64,000 nucleotides of DNA from Sandaracinobacteroides sp039808025. Lineage in GTDB: Bacteria > Pseudomonadota > Alphaproteobacteria > Sphingomonadales > Sphingomonadaceae. The stretch lies in NCBI GenBank assembly GCA_039808025.1, contig JBDHSK010000001.1, forward strand, positions 186,001 through 250,000, written 5' to 3'. Below the pieces are notes generated by a model, which worked only from the letters and a program-made list of their open reading frames with translations, searched no databases and had not been told where the DNA came from. Of this stretch, positions 42,019 through 50,639 are shown piece after piece (positions within the stretch are counted from its first letter, which is position 1; the number at the start of each line of letters is the position of its first letter). The position numbers were made by a program, and so were the translations under genes.

Positions 42019-43187
42019 AGATCCTGATGATCTGTGAATTTTACGATGAAAAGCTGGAGTATCAGGAAAACCTGCTGACGAAATATTACGTCAAGAATGG
42101 CCATGAAGTAACCGTTATTACATCAACCTTTGATTCAGTTTTTGATTACTATAACGACAGGCACGATAACAGCAAGCCAGCGCGGACGTTCCATGATCAG
42201 GGGGCCAAGATCATGAAGCTGCCCTATCGCTACAACCTTCTTAACCGCTACCGCGCCTACCCGCGGCTGGATTCCCTGATCGCTGAAGAGCGCCCTGATC
42301 TCATCTATGTTCACGACATCAGCCCGAATTTCCCCGAAGCAATCGCTTATGTGAAGAAAAACCCGTCCTGCCGGATGATCATGGATTATCACGCCGATTA
42401 CAGCAATTCCGGGAAAAATTGGCTGTCGATCCGGATACTGCACGGAGTGATGCGCAAACGCCTGCTCGACAAGGCCCGCCCCCATCTGCGGCGAATCTTT
42501 CCCATCATCCCCAGCAGCGTAGATTTCCTGCACGAAGTATATGGCGTGCCGCTGAACGAGATGGAAATCCTGCCACTGGGGGCCGACCGCGACCTTGTTC
42601 ATGAAATTCGCCAGAACCGTGGCGGAGCAATGCTGCGCCGCCAATATGGCATCAAGGAGGGAGATACCGTCGTCTTCACCGGCGGCAAGCTGGCCCCGGC
42701 CAAACGCACCGAGCTGGCAATTGCCGCCATCAACCAGATGGCACGGCCTGACCTGCATCTGGTGATTGCCGGGGAAGCCGGTGACGAAGATGCTGACTAC
42801 CGCCGGCAACTGGCTGATACCGCTGCCGGCAACCCCAATATCCACTTCGTCGGCTGGCTCGACAAGGTGGCTATCTACCGTCACCTCGATATGGCGGATG
42901 TGGCGCTGTTCCCGGCCAGCCAGTCAATCCTGTGGTTGCAGGCGATCGGTGCCGGTCTGCCGCTGATTGCCGGCAACACCGGCCACCAGTCGGTTCAGTA
43001 CATGAACCTGCACGACAATCTCATCATGCTGGACAAGGCCGACATCAACACTGATGCCATCGCTGCGGCACTGGCATCGGTGATCGACGACCCGGCACGC
43101 ATGGCGCAGATGCGCGAAGGTGCCGAACGGGTGGCCGATGAACAGCTGAACTGGGACCGGCTGATCGAGCGCACCCTGTCAGCCTGA
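42015..43187 (+). CDS. GT4-family glycosyltransferase
   Basis: This is a 390-residue GT-B enzyme. It starts MKILMICEFYDEKLEYQENL, then HEVTVITSTFDSV. The donor domain begins TVVFTGGKLAPAKRTELAI, with LVIAGEAGDED, NIHFVGWLDKVAIY and an E-x7-E-like region replaced by SILWLQAIGAGLPLIAGNTG. The overall type is retaining GT4. The first 150 bases are markedly AT-rich compared with flanking genes, which suggests separate acquisition. It is tied to wbpE by ATGA, so it may transfer the diacetamido or amidino uronic acid; the acceptor is unknown. Confidence 0.85.
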   Translation: MKILMICEFYDEKLEYQENLLTKYYVKNGHEVTVITSTFDSVFDYYNDRHDNSKPARTFHDQGAKIMKLPYRYNLLNRYRAYPRLDSLIAEERPDLIYVHDISPNFPEAIAYVKKNPSCRMIMDYHADYSNSGKNWLSIRILHGVMRKRLLDKARPHLRRIFPIIPSSVDFLHEVYGVPLNEMEILPLGADRDLVHEIRQNRGGAMLRRQYGIKEGDTVVFTGGKLAPAKRTELAIAAINQMARPDLHLVIAGEAGDEDADYRRQLADTAAGNPNIHFVGWLDKVAIYRHLDMADVALFPASQSILWLQAIGAGLPLIAGNTGHQSVQYMNLHDNLIMLDKADINTDAIAAALASVIDDPARMAQMREGAERVADEQLNWDRLIERTLSA

Positions 43188-43223
43188 GCCTGCTCGCCCA
43201 ACCGACGGCGGATCCGCTGTTTC

Positions 43224-44150
43224 TCAGCGCCGACGTGGCCCCAGCAACAGGGCGATGAAAGTCGCCAGCCCCAGCCCTAGTGCGCCACCAAGCACTGCAT
43301 ATAGTAGTGGGCGCTGCGATTCGGGGTTGTGGCCACTGGTCACCGGCTGCACCACATCAGCGGCAAACGGCAGGCTAGTCGATGCCAACATCAACGTCTG
43401 CTCTTCCTTGGCAAGCATGGTCGCCAGATTTTCACGATATTCAGTAACCGGTGACCTCTGGATCTGCTGGCGGAGATAGGCGGCTCGGGCACTGGCCCGC
43501 TCGGCGGCGTCACGCCTGACCAATTCATTGGCATCAGCTACCAGCCAGCCAAGCAGCTTTTCGCCGCGCGCCAGATTGGTGTCTTCAAGGCGGATACGAT
43601 AGAGTCCGGTCTCTCCCACTTCATTCATGCTGAGATGGTCGTTGTAGTAGGTGGCAAGGCTGCGTCCATCGGGTACGACCCAGGGTTCCAGCCCGAACAT
43701 CGGATAGAATGTATCTTTCACCCATTGGACAACACCATGTGGTTTCCGCCAGGCCTTGCCATCCCACTGGTCATCAAACACCATCGGCAGCACGGGCCTC
43801 TTTTCTGCCTGAAATTCTCCCAACCGTACCGAAAACAACAAATAACGCAGGCGGGCAAAATCGCTGACGGTGGAATCGCCCTTGCCGACATTCACCCCGG
43901 CCACCGCTGCCAGCCGCGAGAGGTTGCCAAGCTGGGAGTCAATGCCGCTTACCGATTCCCGTGTCGGAGCCACCGTCACCTGAATGGCATGCACCGGCTT
44001 TTTCAGCGCCTGAACGGCAAACACTGCCAGCACCACCAGCAGCGGCAGCACTGCCAGCAGCATCCAGCGATCAATCAAAGGCCGCCAGAACTGCACGAGC
44101 GGCTGGCCGATTTCGCGATCGTCGTCGGTATTGATCAAGGCGGTTGCCAT
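43224..44150 (-). CDS. wzz: Wzz-like polysaccharide chain-length determinant protein
   Basis: The start is ATG 44150 behind AGGGAA, giving 308 residues; the longer upstream frame is antisense to the wzy-like gene. Two membrane helices, residues 30-48 (MLLAVLPLLVVLAVFAVQAL) and near the C-terminus (LLYAVLGGALGLGLATFIALLLG), enclose a periplasmic domain with coiled-coil character (RRDAAERASARAAYLRQQIQ). This is the topology of polysaccharide co-polymerases. The sequence is only loosely Wzz-like, so chain-length control is inferred from topology and position. It is the only opposite-strand gene inside the forward half of the locus. Confidence 0.75.
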   Translation of the reverse strand: MATALINTDDDREIGQPLVQFWRPLIDRWMLLAVLPLLVVLAVFAVQALKKPVHAIQVTVAPTRESVSGIDSQLGNLSRLAAVAGVNVGKGDSTVSDFARLRYLLFSVRLGEFQAEKRPVLPMVFDDQWDGKAWRKPHGVVQWVKDTFYPMFGLEPWVVPDGRSLATYYNDHLSMNEVGETGLYRIRLEDTNLARGEKLLGWLVADANELVRRDAAERASARAAYLRQQIQRSPVTEYRENLATMLAKEEQTLMLASTSLPFAADVVQPVTSGHNPESQRPLLYAVLGGALGLGLATFIALLLGPRRR

Positions 44151-44297
44151 TTCCCTGTCTTGGTTCAGAACCGGAACGGCCGGCCCGAACGGGGGGCCGA
44201 CAGCTGATGCCCTACGCTCTATGGCAGCCCACCCCATGTTCCAAGTGCTGAATTGGCATATTGGCGTTGATGAGCGAAGGTTGCTAGGGGAGCCGCC

Positions 44298-45614
44298 ATG
44301 AAAGCACACCCGCAGATCGCCCGTTGGCGCGACGCCGATGGCCGTCTGCATGGCTGGTTGGCTTCGCTTGGCCTGGCACTGGTGATTGCCGGGCAGCCGA
44401 TCGGCTGGTGGGTCCGTGGCACCTTCAGCGGGGGGGAAAGCCCGGTATACCCGGCCGCCGTTGTTCTTCTGGGCACGGCCCTGCTGTTCCTTGGTGCCCG
44501 CCAGCGACCGATGATGATCTATGCCTCTCCACCCGTCTTCATGGCACCCCTTCTGCTGGTCGTGCTGCCAGTCGTGGCGCTGGCCGCTACGCAGCCCCAG
44601 TTGATGATGGTGGATGCCCTCTATGGTCTGTTCATGTTGCTGGTGGTGCCACTGGTCGCCACCACCCCTATTAGCCGACTGGAGAAACTGCCGCTGGCGG
44701 TCGTCTGGGTGGGGGGGATCAGTTGTGCTCTGGCACTGGTCAGCCTGATCACCAATCCGACGGAAGAGGCCATGTCGCGCCTGACGGTTGCCGGCAACGA
44801 CAACCCTATCGTCATCGGGAATATCGGTGCAACGGTCATCATCGCCGCCTTGTGTCATGCCCTGCCTCGTCCGCTCTCGCGAATAGCGATCACCGGGCTG
44901 GCACTGGCCATGGTGATCGGCTTTGCCAACGTGTTGCTGTCGAATACCCGCAGCGTTTTCCTTGGCCTGGGCATGGCACTGCCTGTCGTGCTGTTGTTCA
45001 CGCCTCGCAGCCGGCAAAAATCCCGCAATGACCTGCGGTTCCTGGGATTGTTGTTTGCCATGCTGATGGGGGCTGGCGCCATTGCCATCGTCGCCGTGGT
45101 CGGCATGGAGACGATCACCACCCTGTCCAACCTGTTCCTCGAACGGCTGACCGGCACCCTCTCGCTCTTCGAGAGTGATCCGGCCGCCGCTCGTGATCAA
45201 TCCACCAGCGAACGGGTGGTCATGCTGGAAGATGCATGGCGAGGTTTGCGGATTCTGGGCAACGGGGTGGCCGGTCAGGCACGATTCCAGCACGAAGTCG
45301 CGCTGCCTGCCACCTATGCGCATTTCTCGTATCTGCAAATTCTCTATGATCTCGGCGTGTTCCCTTTCATCCTGTACCTGCTGCTGGTGCTGGTGGCGCC
45401 ACTGGTGCTCACCGTGCGCGCCTTGCGGAACCCCAAGAGACAACCGGCCGTCATCTTCGTGATCGGGCTATGGCTTTATCGCCAGATCGACCTGTTGACC
45501 CACGGCACCTCATATGACTGGCAAAACCTGTTTCCGGCGATGCTATTGTATGCCGTTCTGGCGCGCGACTGTGTGAGCCTCGTCAGCCGGCCCCGGCAGG
45601 CTGTCACGCGATGA
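44298..45614 (+). CDS. wzy: O-antigen ligase/polymerase-like membrane protein (Wzy/WaaL family)
   Basis: This 438-residue protein has about 11 hydrophobic helices and a large periplasmic loop (about residues 280-345) containing TSERVVMLEDAWRGLRILGNG and HFSYLQILYDLGVFPFILY. The second is the H-x-x-x-x-x-x-x-x-G pattern typical of the Wzy_C/WaaL family. Next to a Wzx-like flippase and a Wzz-like protein it is more likely the repeat-unit polymerase than the ligase. A GGGAG ribosome site precedes ATG 44298. The stop overlaps the flippase start. Confidence 0.8.
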   Translation: MKAHPQIARWRDADGRLHGWLASLGLALVIAGQPIGWWVRGTFSGGESPVYPAAVVLLGTALLFLGARQRPMMIYASPPVFMAPLLLVVLPVVALAATQPQLMMVDALYGLFMLLVVPLVATTPISRLEKLPLAVVWVGGISCALALVSLITNPTEEAMSRLTVAGNDNPIVIGNIGATVIIAALCHALPRPLSRIAITGLALAMVIGFANVLLSNTRSVFLGLGMALPVVLLFTPRSRQKSRNDLRFLGLLFAMLMGAGAIAIVAVVGMETITTLSNLFLERLTGTLSLFESDPAAARDQSTSERVVMLEDAWRGLRILGNGVAGQARFQHEVALPATYAHFSYLQILYDLGVFPFILYLLLVLVAPLVLTVRALRNPKRQPAVIFVIGLWLYRQIDLLTHGTSYDWQNLFPAMLLYAVLARDCVSLVSRPRQAVTR

Positions 45615-46942
45615 GTGAACGCAATCGGCGTCTGCGCCTGGCCCTTGGCACCTCGTTTCTATCGAAAGGGCTGGGGGCGATCGTGCAGGTCATCACCCTG
45701 CCCATCCTGCTGGACACGCTGGGTACCGATCGTCTTGCGGCCTATCTGGCGCTTACGGCTTTTGTCGCGTGGATTGCGCCGCTGGGGCTGGGGGTGCTGC
45801 CAGCCCTGACCCGGCAGATGGCGATGGCCGCCGCCCGCGACGACAAGCAGCTGGAAGCCGCCCTGTTCGGCGCTGGGTTCTGGTTCGTGCTGATCGTCGG
45901 CCTGCTGATCACCGCAGGCAGTCTGCTATTTGCCACCTATGGCAATGTGCGGGCAGTGATCGGCGCCTTTCCGGCGGTTTCCGGCACGGAACTGCGCATC
46001 GGGCTGGCGCTGGCCATGGTGTTCGCCGGCGGATTTTTCTTCGGCAACACTTCGGTTGCCGTGCGAGCCGGTTATCAGGAATATCATGTCAGCAACAGCC
46101 TGTCGGTGATTGCCAACATCATCACCATCGCCCTGCTGGTGCTGTTGCAGGGGCGCGATGTCGCCATCGGTCACTTCGTCACCGTTGTCTATGCGCCGCT
46201 GACGGTGCTGGTGCTCTTCGATCTCGTGCGGATCCTGCGGGCGCGTCCGCATCTGGCGCCACCTCGGCTGCCACACCTCCCCGACCTCCGCCACGGCGAT
46301 CTCGCGTTTCTCTTTCGCACCTCGGGCTCGGCGTGGATTGCCCAGATTCACGGTTTCATCGTCGCTCACGCTTCGGTGGTGGTGGTGGCACACCTGTTCT
46401 CTGCCAATGAAACATCAGCATTCGGGGCAATGATGCGGCTGGTGTTGCTGGTGAATGCCGCTGTCGGCCTCTATGTGTGGCCGCTGATTCCGGCGGTCAC
46501 CGATGCCTTCACCCGTGGCGAGACCGGCTGGGCCAGAAAAAGTTTTCAGCGAAGCCTGTTGCTTACTCTGACGGCGGCAGGCGGGGCATCACTGGTGGTC
46601 GCCATCGCCGGGAAACTGCTGTTCCGGCTGTGGATGGGGTCAGGGGTGGAAATCGACACGCCGATGCTGATGGGCTTCGCCATGATCATTCTGGGATTCA
46701 ACATCACCTTCTTTGGCTTCAACCTGTGTCTTTCGGTAGGAGAGATCCGCCTGCTGGCGCTTGGCTATGTGGCGGAAGTATTGGCAGCAGTACTTCTGGC
46801 CCTGGTGTTGGAACCGGCGTGCGGGGCAGCAGCCGTTGCGCTGGGGCTGGGGTTGGCGAGCCTTGCCCTCAACAGCTGGCTGCTGCCGTGGCGGGCATGG
46901 CGACGGATCGAATCACGCCATGCAGTTGCTGGAACGATATGA
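45611..46942 (+). CDS. wzx: Wzx-like oligosaccharide flippase (MOP/PST superfamily)
   Basis: This 443-residue protein has 12-14 predicted helices and begins RLALGTSFLSKGLGAIVQVITLPILLDTLG, the usual N-terminus of polysaccharide flippases. Later segments include VRAGYQEYHVSNSLSVIANI and a charged region RKSFQRSLLLTL. Flippases of this type move lipid-linked repeat units across the inner membrane. It is coupled at both ends (ATGA with the wzy-like gene and with the acyltransferase gene). Confidence 0.88.
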   Translation: MSERNRRLRLALGTSFLSKGLGAIVQVITLPILLDTLGTDRLAAYLALTAFVAWIAPLGLGVLPALTRQMAMAAARDDKQLEAALFGAGFWFVLIVGLLITAGSLLFATYGNVRAVIGAFPAVSGTELRIGLALAMVFAGGFFFGNTSVAVRAGYQEYHVSNSLSVIANIITIALLVLLQGRDVAIGHFVTVVYAPLTVLVLFDLVRILRARPHLAPPRLPHLPDLRHGDLAFLFRTSGSAWIAQIHGFIVAHASVVVVAHLFSANETSAFGAMMRLVLLVNAAVGLYVWPLIPAVTDAFTRGETGWARKSFQRSLLLTLTAAGGASLVVAIAGKLLFRLWMGSGVEIDTPMLMGFAMIILGFNITFFGFNLCLSVGEIRLLALGYVAEVLAAVLLALVLEPACGAAAVALGLGLASLALNSWLLPWRAWRRIESRHAVAGTI

Positions 46943-47979
46943 TGGCCAAACCCGTGCGCTTTCCCCGGAACAACAACCTTGAATGGCTGCGCCTGCTGTT
47001 TGCCGTTCAGGTCGTGGCTACTCATTCGGCAGCACATCTCGGCATGCCGGAACCACGCTGGCTGTCAGCGTTCCCGGGTGTTCCCGCCTTCTTCTTCGTC
47101 AGCGGTTTCCTCATCTATGCTTCGTATGGCAATTCCGGCCTTGGTGACTATGTGCGCAACCGGTTTCTGCGGCTGTTTCCTGCGCTGGTTCTGGTCACGC
47201 TGGGAGGCATGGGAGTGGCATTGATCGCCCATGGCTGGCGCGATCTGCTGGCGTATCCGGGGCTATATGCAAGCTGGTTCGTGGCCCAGACGACGCTGGG
47301 GCAGGCCTATAACCCCGGTCATTTCCGCGACATCGGTGTGGGTGTCATCAACGGCTCACTCTGGACCATCACCACTGAAATCCTGTTCTATTTCATGGTG
47401 CCGCTGATCGTGTGGATGGAGCGCCATTTCCGTCACACCGTGATCGCCCTGACGGCATTGTCGTGCCTCATCTACCTGACCGCCGAACGGGTGCTGGCCG
47501 GCATCAGCCTGCTGGGCAAGCCGTTGTTCGAATATCTGTACATTACCCCCATTTTGTGGGGATGGATGTTCGGCCTCGGCATTTTGTCATTCAAGCACTG
47601 GGCAAGCATCGCCCCGCTGATCAGATACATGCCTTTGCTGCTGATCCCTATGCTGGCGATGCTTGCCTCTGGTGGCGACGGCCTGCTGTTCAATGGCCAT
47701 GGCCAGCGCATGGGAATGTTCTATTTCCTGTGCTACAGCGGCATGATCCTGTGGCTGGCCTTCGGGCTGCGTCCGGTGTTGCTGCCATTCGACATCAGCT
47801 ATGGCACCTATATCTGGCACATGCCGGTCATCAACCTGCTTCTGGTTCTGAAACTGTCAAGTGTTGTACTGGCCTTCGCGCTGACCATCGCCATTGCATC
47901 GGCCTGGTGGTTCCTGATCGAACGGCCATTCCTGCGGCTGAAGCGGCGAACCCTGCACCCACCCTTGTCGCACGGCTGA
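46939..47979 (+). CDS. Acyltransferase family 3 protein (probable polysaccharide O-acetyltransferase)
   Basis: The start is ATG 46939 overlapping the flippase stop (ATGA), giving 346 residues. The N-terminal signature NNNLEWLRLLFAVQVVATHSAAH contains the conserved R-x10-H. About ten membrane helices follow, with ISYGTYIWHMPVINLLL near the end as in O-antigen acetylases. No C-terminal SGNH domain is present, unlike the longer WbpC of P. aeruginosa. O-acetylation of the repeat unit is the likely role. The tight coupling of the forward genes ends here; a 117-base gap follows. Confidence 0.88.
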   Translation: MMAKPVRFPRNNNLEWLRLLFAVQVVATHSAAHLGMPEPRWLSAFPGVPAFFFVSGFLIYASYGNSGLGDYVRNRFLRLFPALVLVTLGGMGVALIAHGWRDLLAYPGLYASWFVAQTTLGQAYNPGHFRDIGVGVINGSLWTITTEILFYFMVPLIVWMERHFRHTVIALTALSCLIYLTAERVLAGISLLGKPLFEYLYITPILWGWMFGLGILSFKHWASIAPLIRYMPLLLIPMLAMLASGGDGLLFNGHGQRMGMFYFLCYSGMILWLAFGLRPVLLPFDISYGTYIWHMPVINLLLVLKLSSVVLAFALTIAIASAWWFLIERPFLRLKRRTLHPPLSHG

Positions 47980-48054
47980 CACATCTCTATAGCACTGCCG
48001 CTGAAATGGCCGCACGGCCGACCGGTGACAGCCATTCCAGCCGACCGCCCAGAG

Positions 48055-48086
48055 CCTGACCTGTAAACGACCCTGACCTGTAACGA
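48055..48086 (+). repeat. 15-16-bp direct duplication in the gap before wbpG
   Basis: CCTGACCTGTAAACGA (48055-48070) is followed, after one base, by CCTGACCTGTAACGA (48072-48086), differing by one A. It ends 10 bases before the wbpG ATG, with GAGG just inside the interval. It may be a simple slippage duplication or part of an internal control site. Confidence 0.7.
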
Positions 48087-48096
48087 GGCCCCATTG

Positions 48097-49236
48097 ATGG
48101 CTGATCGCCCCTACCAGATCTGCACCAACTGCGCGATGGACACATCCGACAGCAAGATCACCTTCGACGCCAACGGTGTCTGTGAATATTGCACCAACTA
48201 TACCAACAACATCCTGCCCAACTGGCACACTGATGATCGTGGACGGCAGGAACTGGCGACCATCGTCGAGCGGATCAAGAAAGATGGTGAAGGCAAGCCG
48301 TTCGACTGCCTGATCGGCCTGAGTGGAGGTGTCGACAGCAGCTATCTTGTTCACCTCGCCAAAGTGAAGCTGGGGCTGCGACCGCTGCTGTTCCATGTCG
48401 ATGCCGGCTGGAACTCGCAACTGGCTGTCAACAATATCGAACGGCTGGTTGATGAACTCGACCTCGACCTGCACACCGAAGTGGTCGACTGGCCGGAAAT
48501 GCGCGACCTGCAACTGGCCTTCTTCAAGGCGCAGGTGCCCCACCTCGATACCCCGCAAGACCACGCCTTTTTTGCCGGGCTGTACAATTATGCAGCAGAA
48601 AAAGGTGTGAAAACCATTCTGACCGGCGCCAACTATTCCACGGAATGTGTACGCGAACCGCTGGAATGGCACTACCACGCCTCAGACCTGGTGCACCTTC
48701 ACGATATTCATCGGCGCTTCGGCACCATACCCTTGAAGAAATTCCCACAGGCAGATATTCTGAAATTCAAAGTTTATTATCGATATTTCAAGGGAATCAG
48801 AGTTGAAAAGCCACTGAATTATTTTCCATATTACAAAGAACATGCCATCGAGGAACTTGAAAAGATCTATGGATGGCAGCGCTATCCCAACAAACATTAT
48901 GAAAGCCGCTTTACCAAATTCTATGAAGGCTTCTGGCTGATCAGGAAATTCGGTTACGACAAGCGCCGCGCACATTTCTCCAGCCTGATCCTTACCGGGC
49001 AATTGAGTCGCGACGAGGCTCTGAAGCGGCTGGCTGAACCGCCCTACCCTGAAGAGGAAGCCATGCGCGACCTCGAATATGTAGCGAAGAAGCTGGAAGT
49101 CGAACCGCAGATGCTGATCGACCTGCTGCACGGCCCCAACAAGAGCTACCATGATTACAAATCGCGGGCTGGGCTGATGGATCTCGGCGCCAGGGTGCTG
49201 CGCCTGACCGGGGTTCAAAGGGCCGTGATGCGGTGA
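48097..49236 (+). CDS. wbpG: N-acetyl sugar amidotransferase (WbpG/PseA family)
   Basis: WbpG uses ATP and ammonia delivered by HisH2-HisF2 to turn an acetamido group of a nucleotide sugar into an acetamidino group. The 379-residue protein has an N-terminal zinc-type motif (CTNCAMDTSD...GVCEYC) and the ATP-pyrophosphatase loop SGGVDSS at residues 76-82. ILTGANYSTECVREP and the tail DYKSRAGLMDLGARVLRL are family-specific. The 3' third (about 48.74-48.96 kb) is AT-rich compared with surrounding DNA. It overlaps hisH2 by four bases. Confidence 0.92.
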   Translation: MADRPYQICTNCAMDTSDSKITFDANGVCEYCTNYTNNILPNWHTDDRGRQELATIVERIKKDGEGKPFDCLIGLSGGVDSSYLVHLAKVKLGLRPLLFHVDAGWNSQLAVNNIERLVDELDLDLHTEVVDWPEMRDLQLAFFKAQVPHLDTPQDHAFFAGLYNYAAEKGVKTILTGANYSTECVREPLEWHYHASDLVHLHDIHRRFGTIPLKKFPQADILKFKVYYRYFKGIRVEKPLNYFPYYKEHAIEELEKIYGWQRYPNKHYESRFTKFYEGFWLIRKFGYDKRRAHFSSLILTGQLSRDEALKRLAEPPYPEEEAMRDLEYVAKKLEVEPQMLIDLLHGPNKSYHDYKSRAGLMDLGARVLRLTGVQRAVMR

Positions 49237-49853
49237 TCGCCATCATCGACTATGGCCTTGGCAACCTCAATGCCTTCGCTAACATGATGAAGGATATTGG
49301 TGCCCCCCACCAGATCACCGGCGATGCGGCGGTGATCGCGCAGGCCAGTCATCTGATTCTGCCCGGTGTTGGCCATTTCGACCGCGCCATGAGCCAGCTT
49401 GCTGATTCGGGGCTGATGCCGATCCTGAACGAACGGGTGATCCAGCAGCGGGTGCCGGTGCTGGGTATCTGTGTAGGCATGCAGATGCTGGCCGACCGCA
49501 GCGAGGAGGGCTCACTTCCGGGCCTAGGCTGGATCGGCGGAGACGTGGCGCGCTTTCCCGATCAGGTCAACGACCAGTCGTTGCCGGTTCCTCATATGGG
49601 CTGGAACGATGTGACACCGGTTGCTGATGCCCCGCTGTTCAGTACCGTGCCCGATGATCCGCGCTTTTATTTCCTGCACAGCTATTATTTCCGCTGTGCC
49701 AACCCTGCTGATATAATGGCCACATGTGAATATGGCATCCGCTTCTCTTGTGCCGTCGGGCGCGGCAATGTCTTCGGAGTGCAATTCCATCCAGAAAAAA
49801 GTCATGGCTGGGGGCGGGCGCTGCTGGCTGATTTCGCAGGCTTTAACGGCTGA
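49233..49853 (+). CDS. hisH2: HisH-like glutaminase subunit for sugar amidination (HisH2)
   Basis: The start is GTG 49233 overlapping the wbpG stop, giving 206 residues. The class I glutaminase triad is visible: C80 (LGICVGMQML), H186 and E188 (QFHPEKSH). IDYGLGNLNAF and ILPGVGHFDRAM are HisH motifs. It releases ammonia from glutamine for the HisF2 channel. Placement between wbpG and a hisF copy lacking a catalytic aspartate, with no other his genes nearby, argues for polysaccharide and against histidine synthesis. Confidence 0.92.
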   Translation: MIAIIDYGLGNLNAFANMMKDIGAPHQITGDAAVIAQASHLILPGVGHFDRAMSQLADSGLMPILNERVIQQRVPVLGICVGMQMLADRSEEGSLPGLGWIGGDVARFPDQVNDQSLPVPHMGWNDVTPVADAPLFSTVPDDPRFYFLHSYYFRCANPADIMATCEYGIRFSCAVGRGNVFGVQFHPEKSHGWGRALLADFAGFNG

Positions 49854-50626
49854 TGCTACACCCGCGGATCATTCCGGTGCTGCTGGTGCACAAGGGCGGC
49901 CTCTTCAAGACACGGCAGTTTGCCGATCCGGTGTATGTGGGCGACCCGATCAACGCCGTGCGCATCTTCAACGAGAAGGAAGTCGACGAACTGATGGTGG
50001 TGGATATCGATGCCACCACTGAGGGGCGTGAACCCGATTATGCCCTGATCGCCGGCCTGGCTGCTGAATGCCGGATGCCGATGACCTATGGAGGTGGTGT
50101 CACCCGGCCGGCCCAGGTGGAACGGATTACCAGCCTTGGGGTCGAGAAGGTGGCAATCAGCTCTGCTGCCCTTGCCGATCCATCCCTGTTGCAGCAGGCC
50201 AGTGCGTCGGTCGGGGCCCAAAGTCTGGCCGCCGTGCTGGATGTGCGCCGTAGTGGCGACGACTGGCAGTTGTTCACCCACAACGGCACCCGCGCCACCG
50301 GACTGATGGTGGCTGATGCCGCCCGGCGCATGGTTGCCGCAGGCGCTGGCGAAATCGTTGTGAACAACATCGATCTCGATGGAGAAATGACCGGGTACGA
50401 CCTCGACCTTGCCCGGCATGTACGCAATGCTGTCGCCGTGCCACTGACAATTCTGGGCGGGGCCGGCAAACGCGAACACATCACCGACCTGTTCAGCGCC
50501 GTGGGTATCGTGGGCGCTGCGGCAGGCAGCATGTTCGTGTTCAAAGGAAGCCTGCGGGCGGTGCTGATCACCTACCCCGACCGGGCGCGCAAAGACCAGA
50601 TGGCGCTGGCCGCCAACCGCCGCTGA
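49853..50626 (+). CDS. hisF2: HisF-like ammonia-channel subunit for sugar amidination (HisF2)
   Basis: This is a 257-residue (beta/alpha)8 barrel, joined to hisH2 by TGATG. It begins RIIPVLLVHKGGLFKTRQF, where true HisF has R-I-I-P-C-L-D-V-K; the catalytic Asp11 of imidazole-glycerol-phosphate synthase is leucine here. Phosphate-binding parts such as MTYGGGVTRPAQ and ILGGAGKREH remain. Loss of the cyclase residue with retention of the barrel is the known feature of HisF2 from P. aeruginosa O-antigen clusters, which channels ammonia to WbpG. It is the last forward gene of the block. Confidence 0.92.
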   Translation: MLHPRIIPVLLVHKGGLFKTRQFADPVYVGDPINAVRIFNEKEVDELMVVDIDATTEGREPDYALIAGLAAECRMPMTYGGGVTRPAQVERITSLGVEKVAISSAALADPSLLQQASASVGAQSLAAVLDVRRSGDDWQLFTHNGTRATGLMVADAARRMVAAGAGEIVVNNIDLDGEMTGYDLDLARHVRNAVAVPLTILGGAGKREHITDLFSAVGIVGAAAGSMFVFKGSLRAVLITYPDRARKDQMALAANRR

Positions 50627-50639
50627 CAGTGCCGGGCCG

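Noticed and set aside
44151..45443. 5' extension of the Wzz-like frame to 739 residues
   Set aside because: This part runs antisense through the Wzy-like membrane protein, is glutamine/histidine-rich, and a ribosome site precedes the ATG at 44150.
49233..50626. Histidine biosynthesis hisH-hisF
   Set aside because: The HisF copy lacks Asp11, the genes overlap wbpG, and no other his genes are present, so sugar amidination is a better reading.
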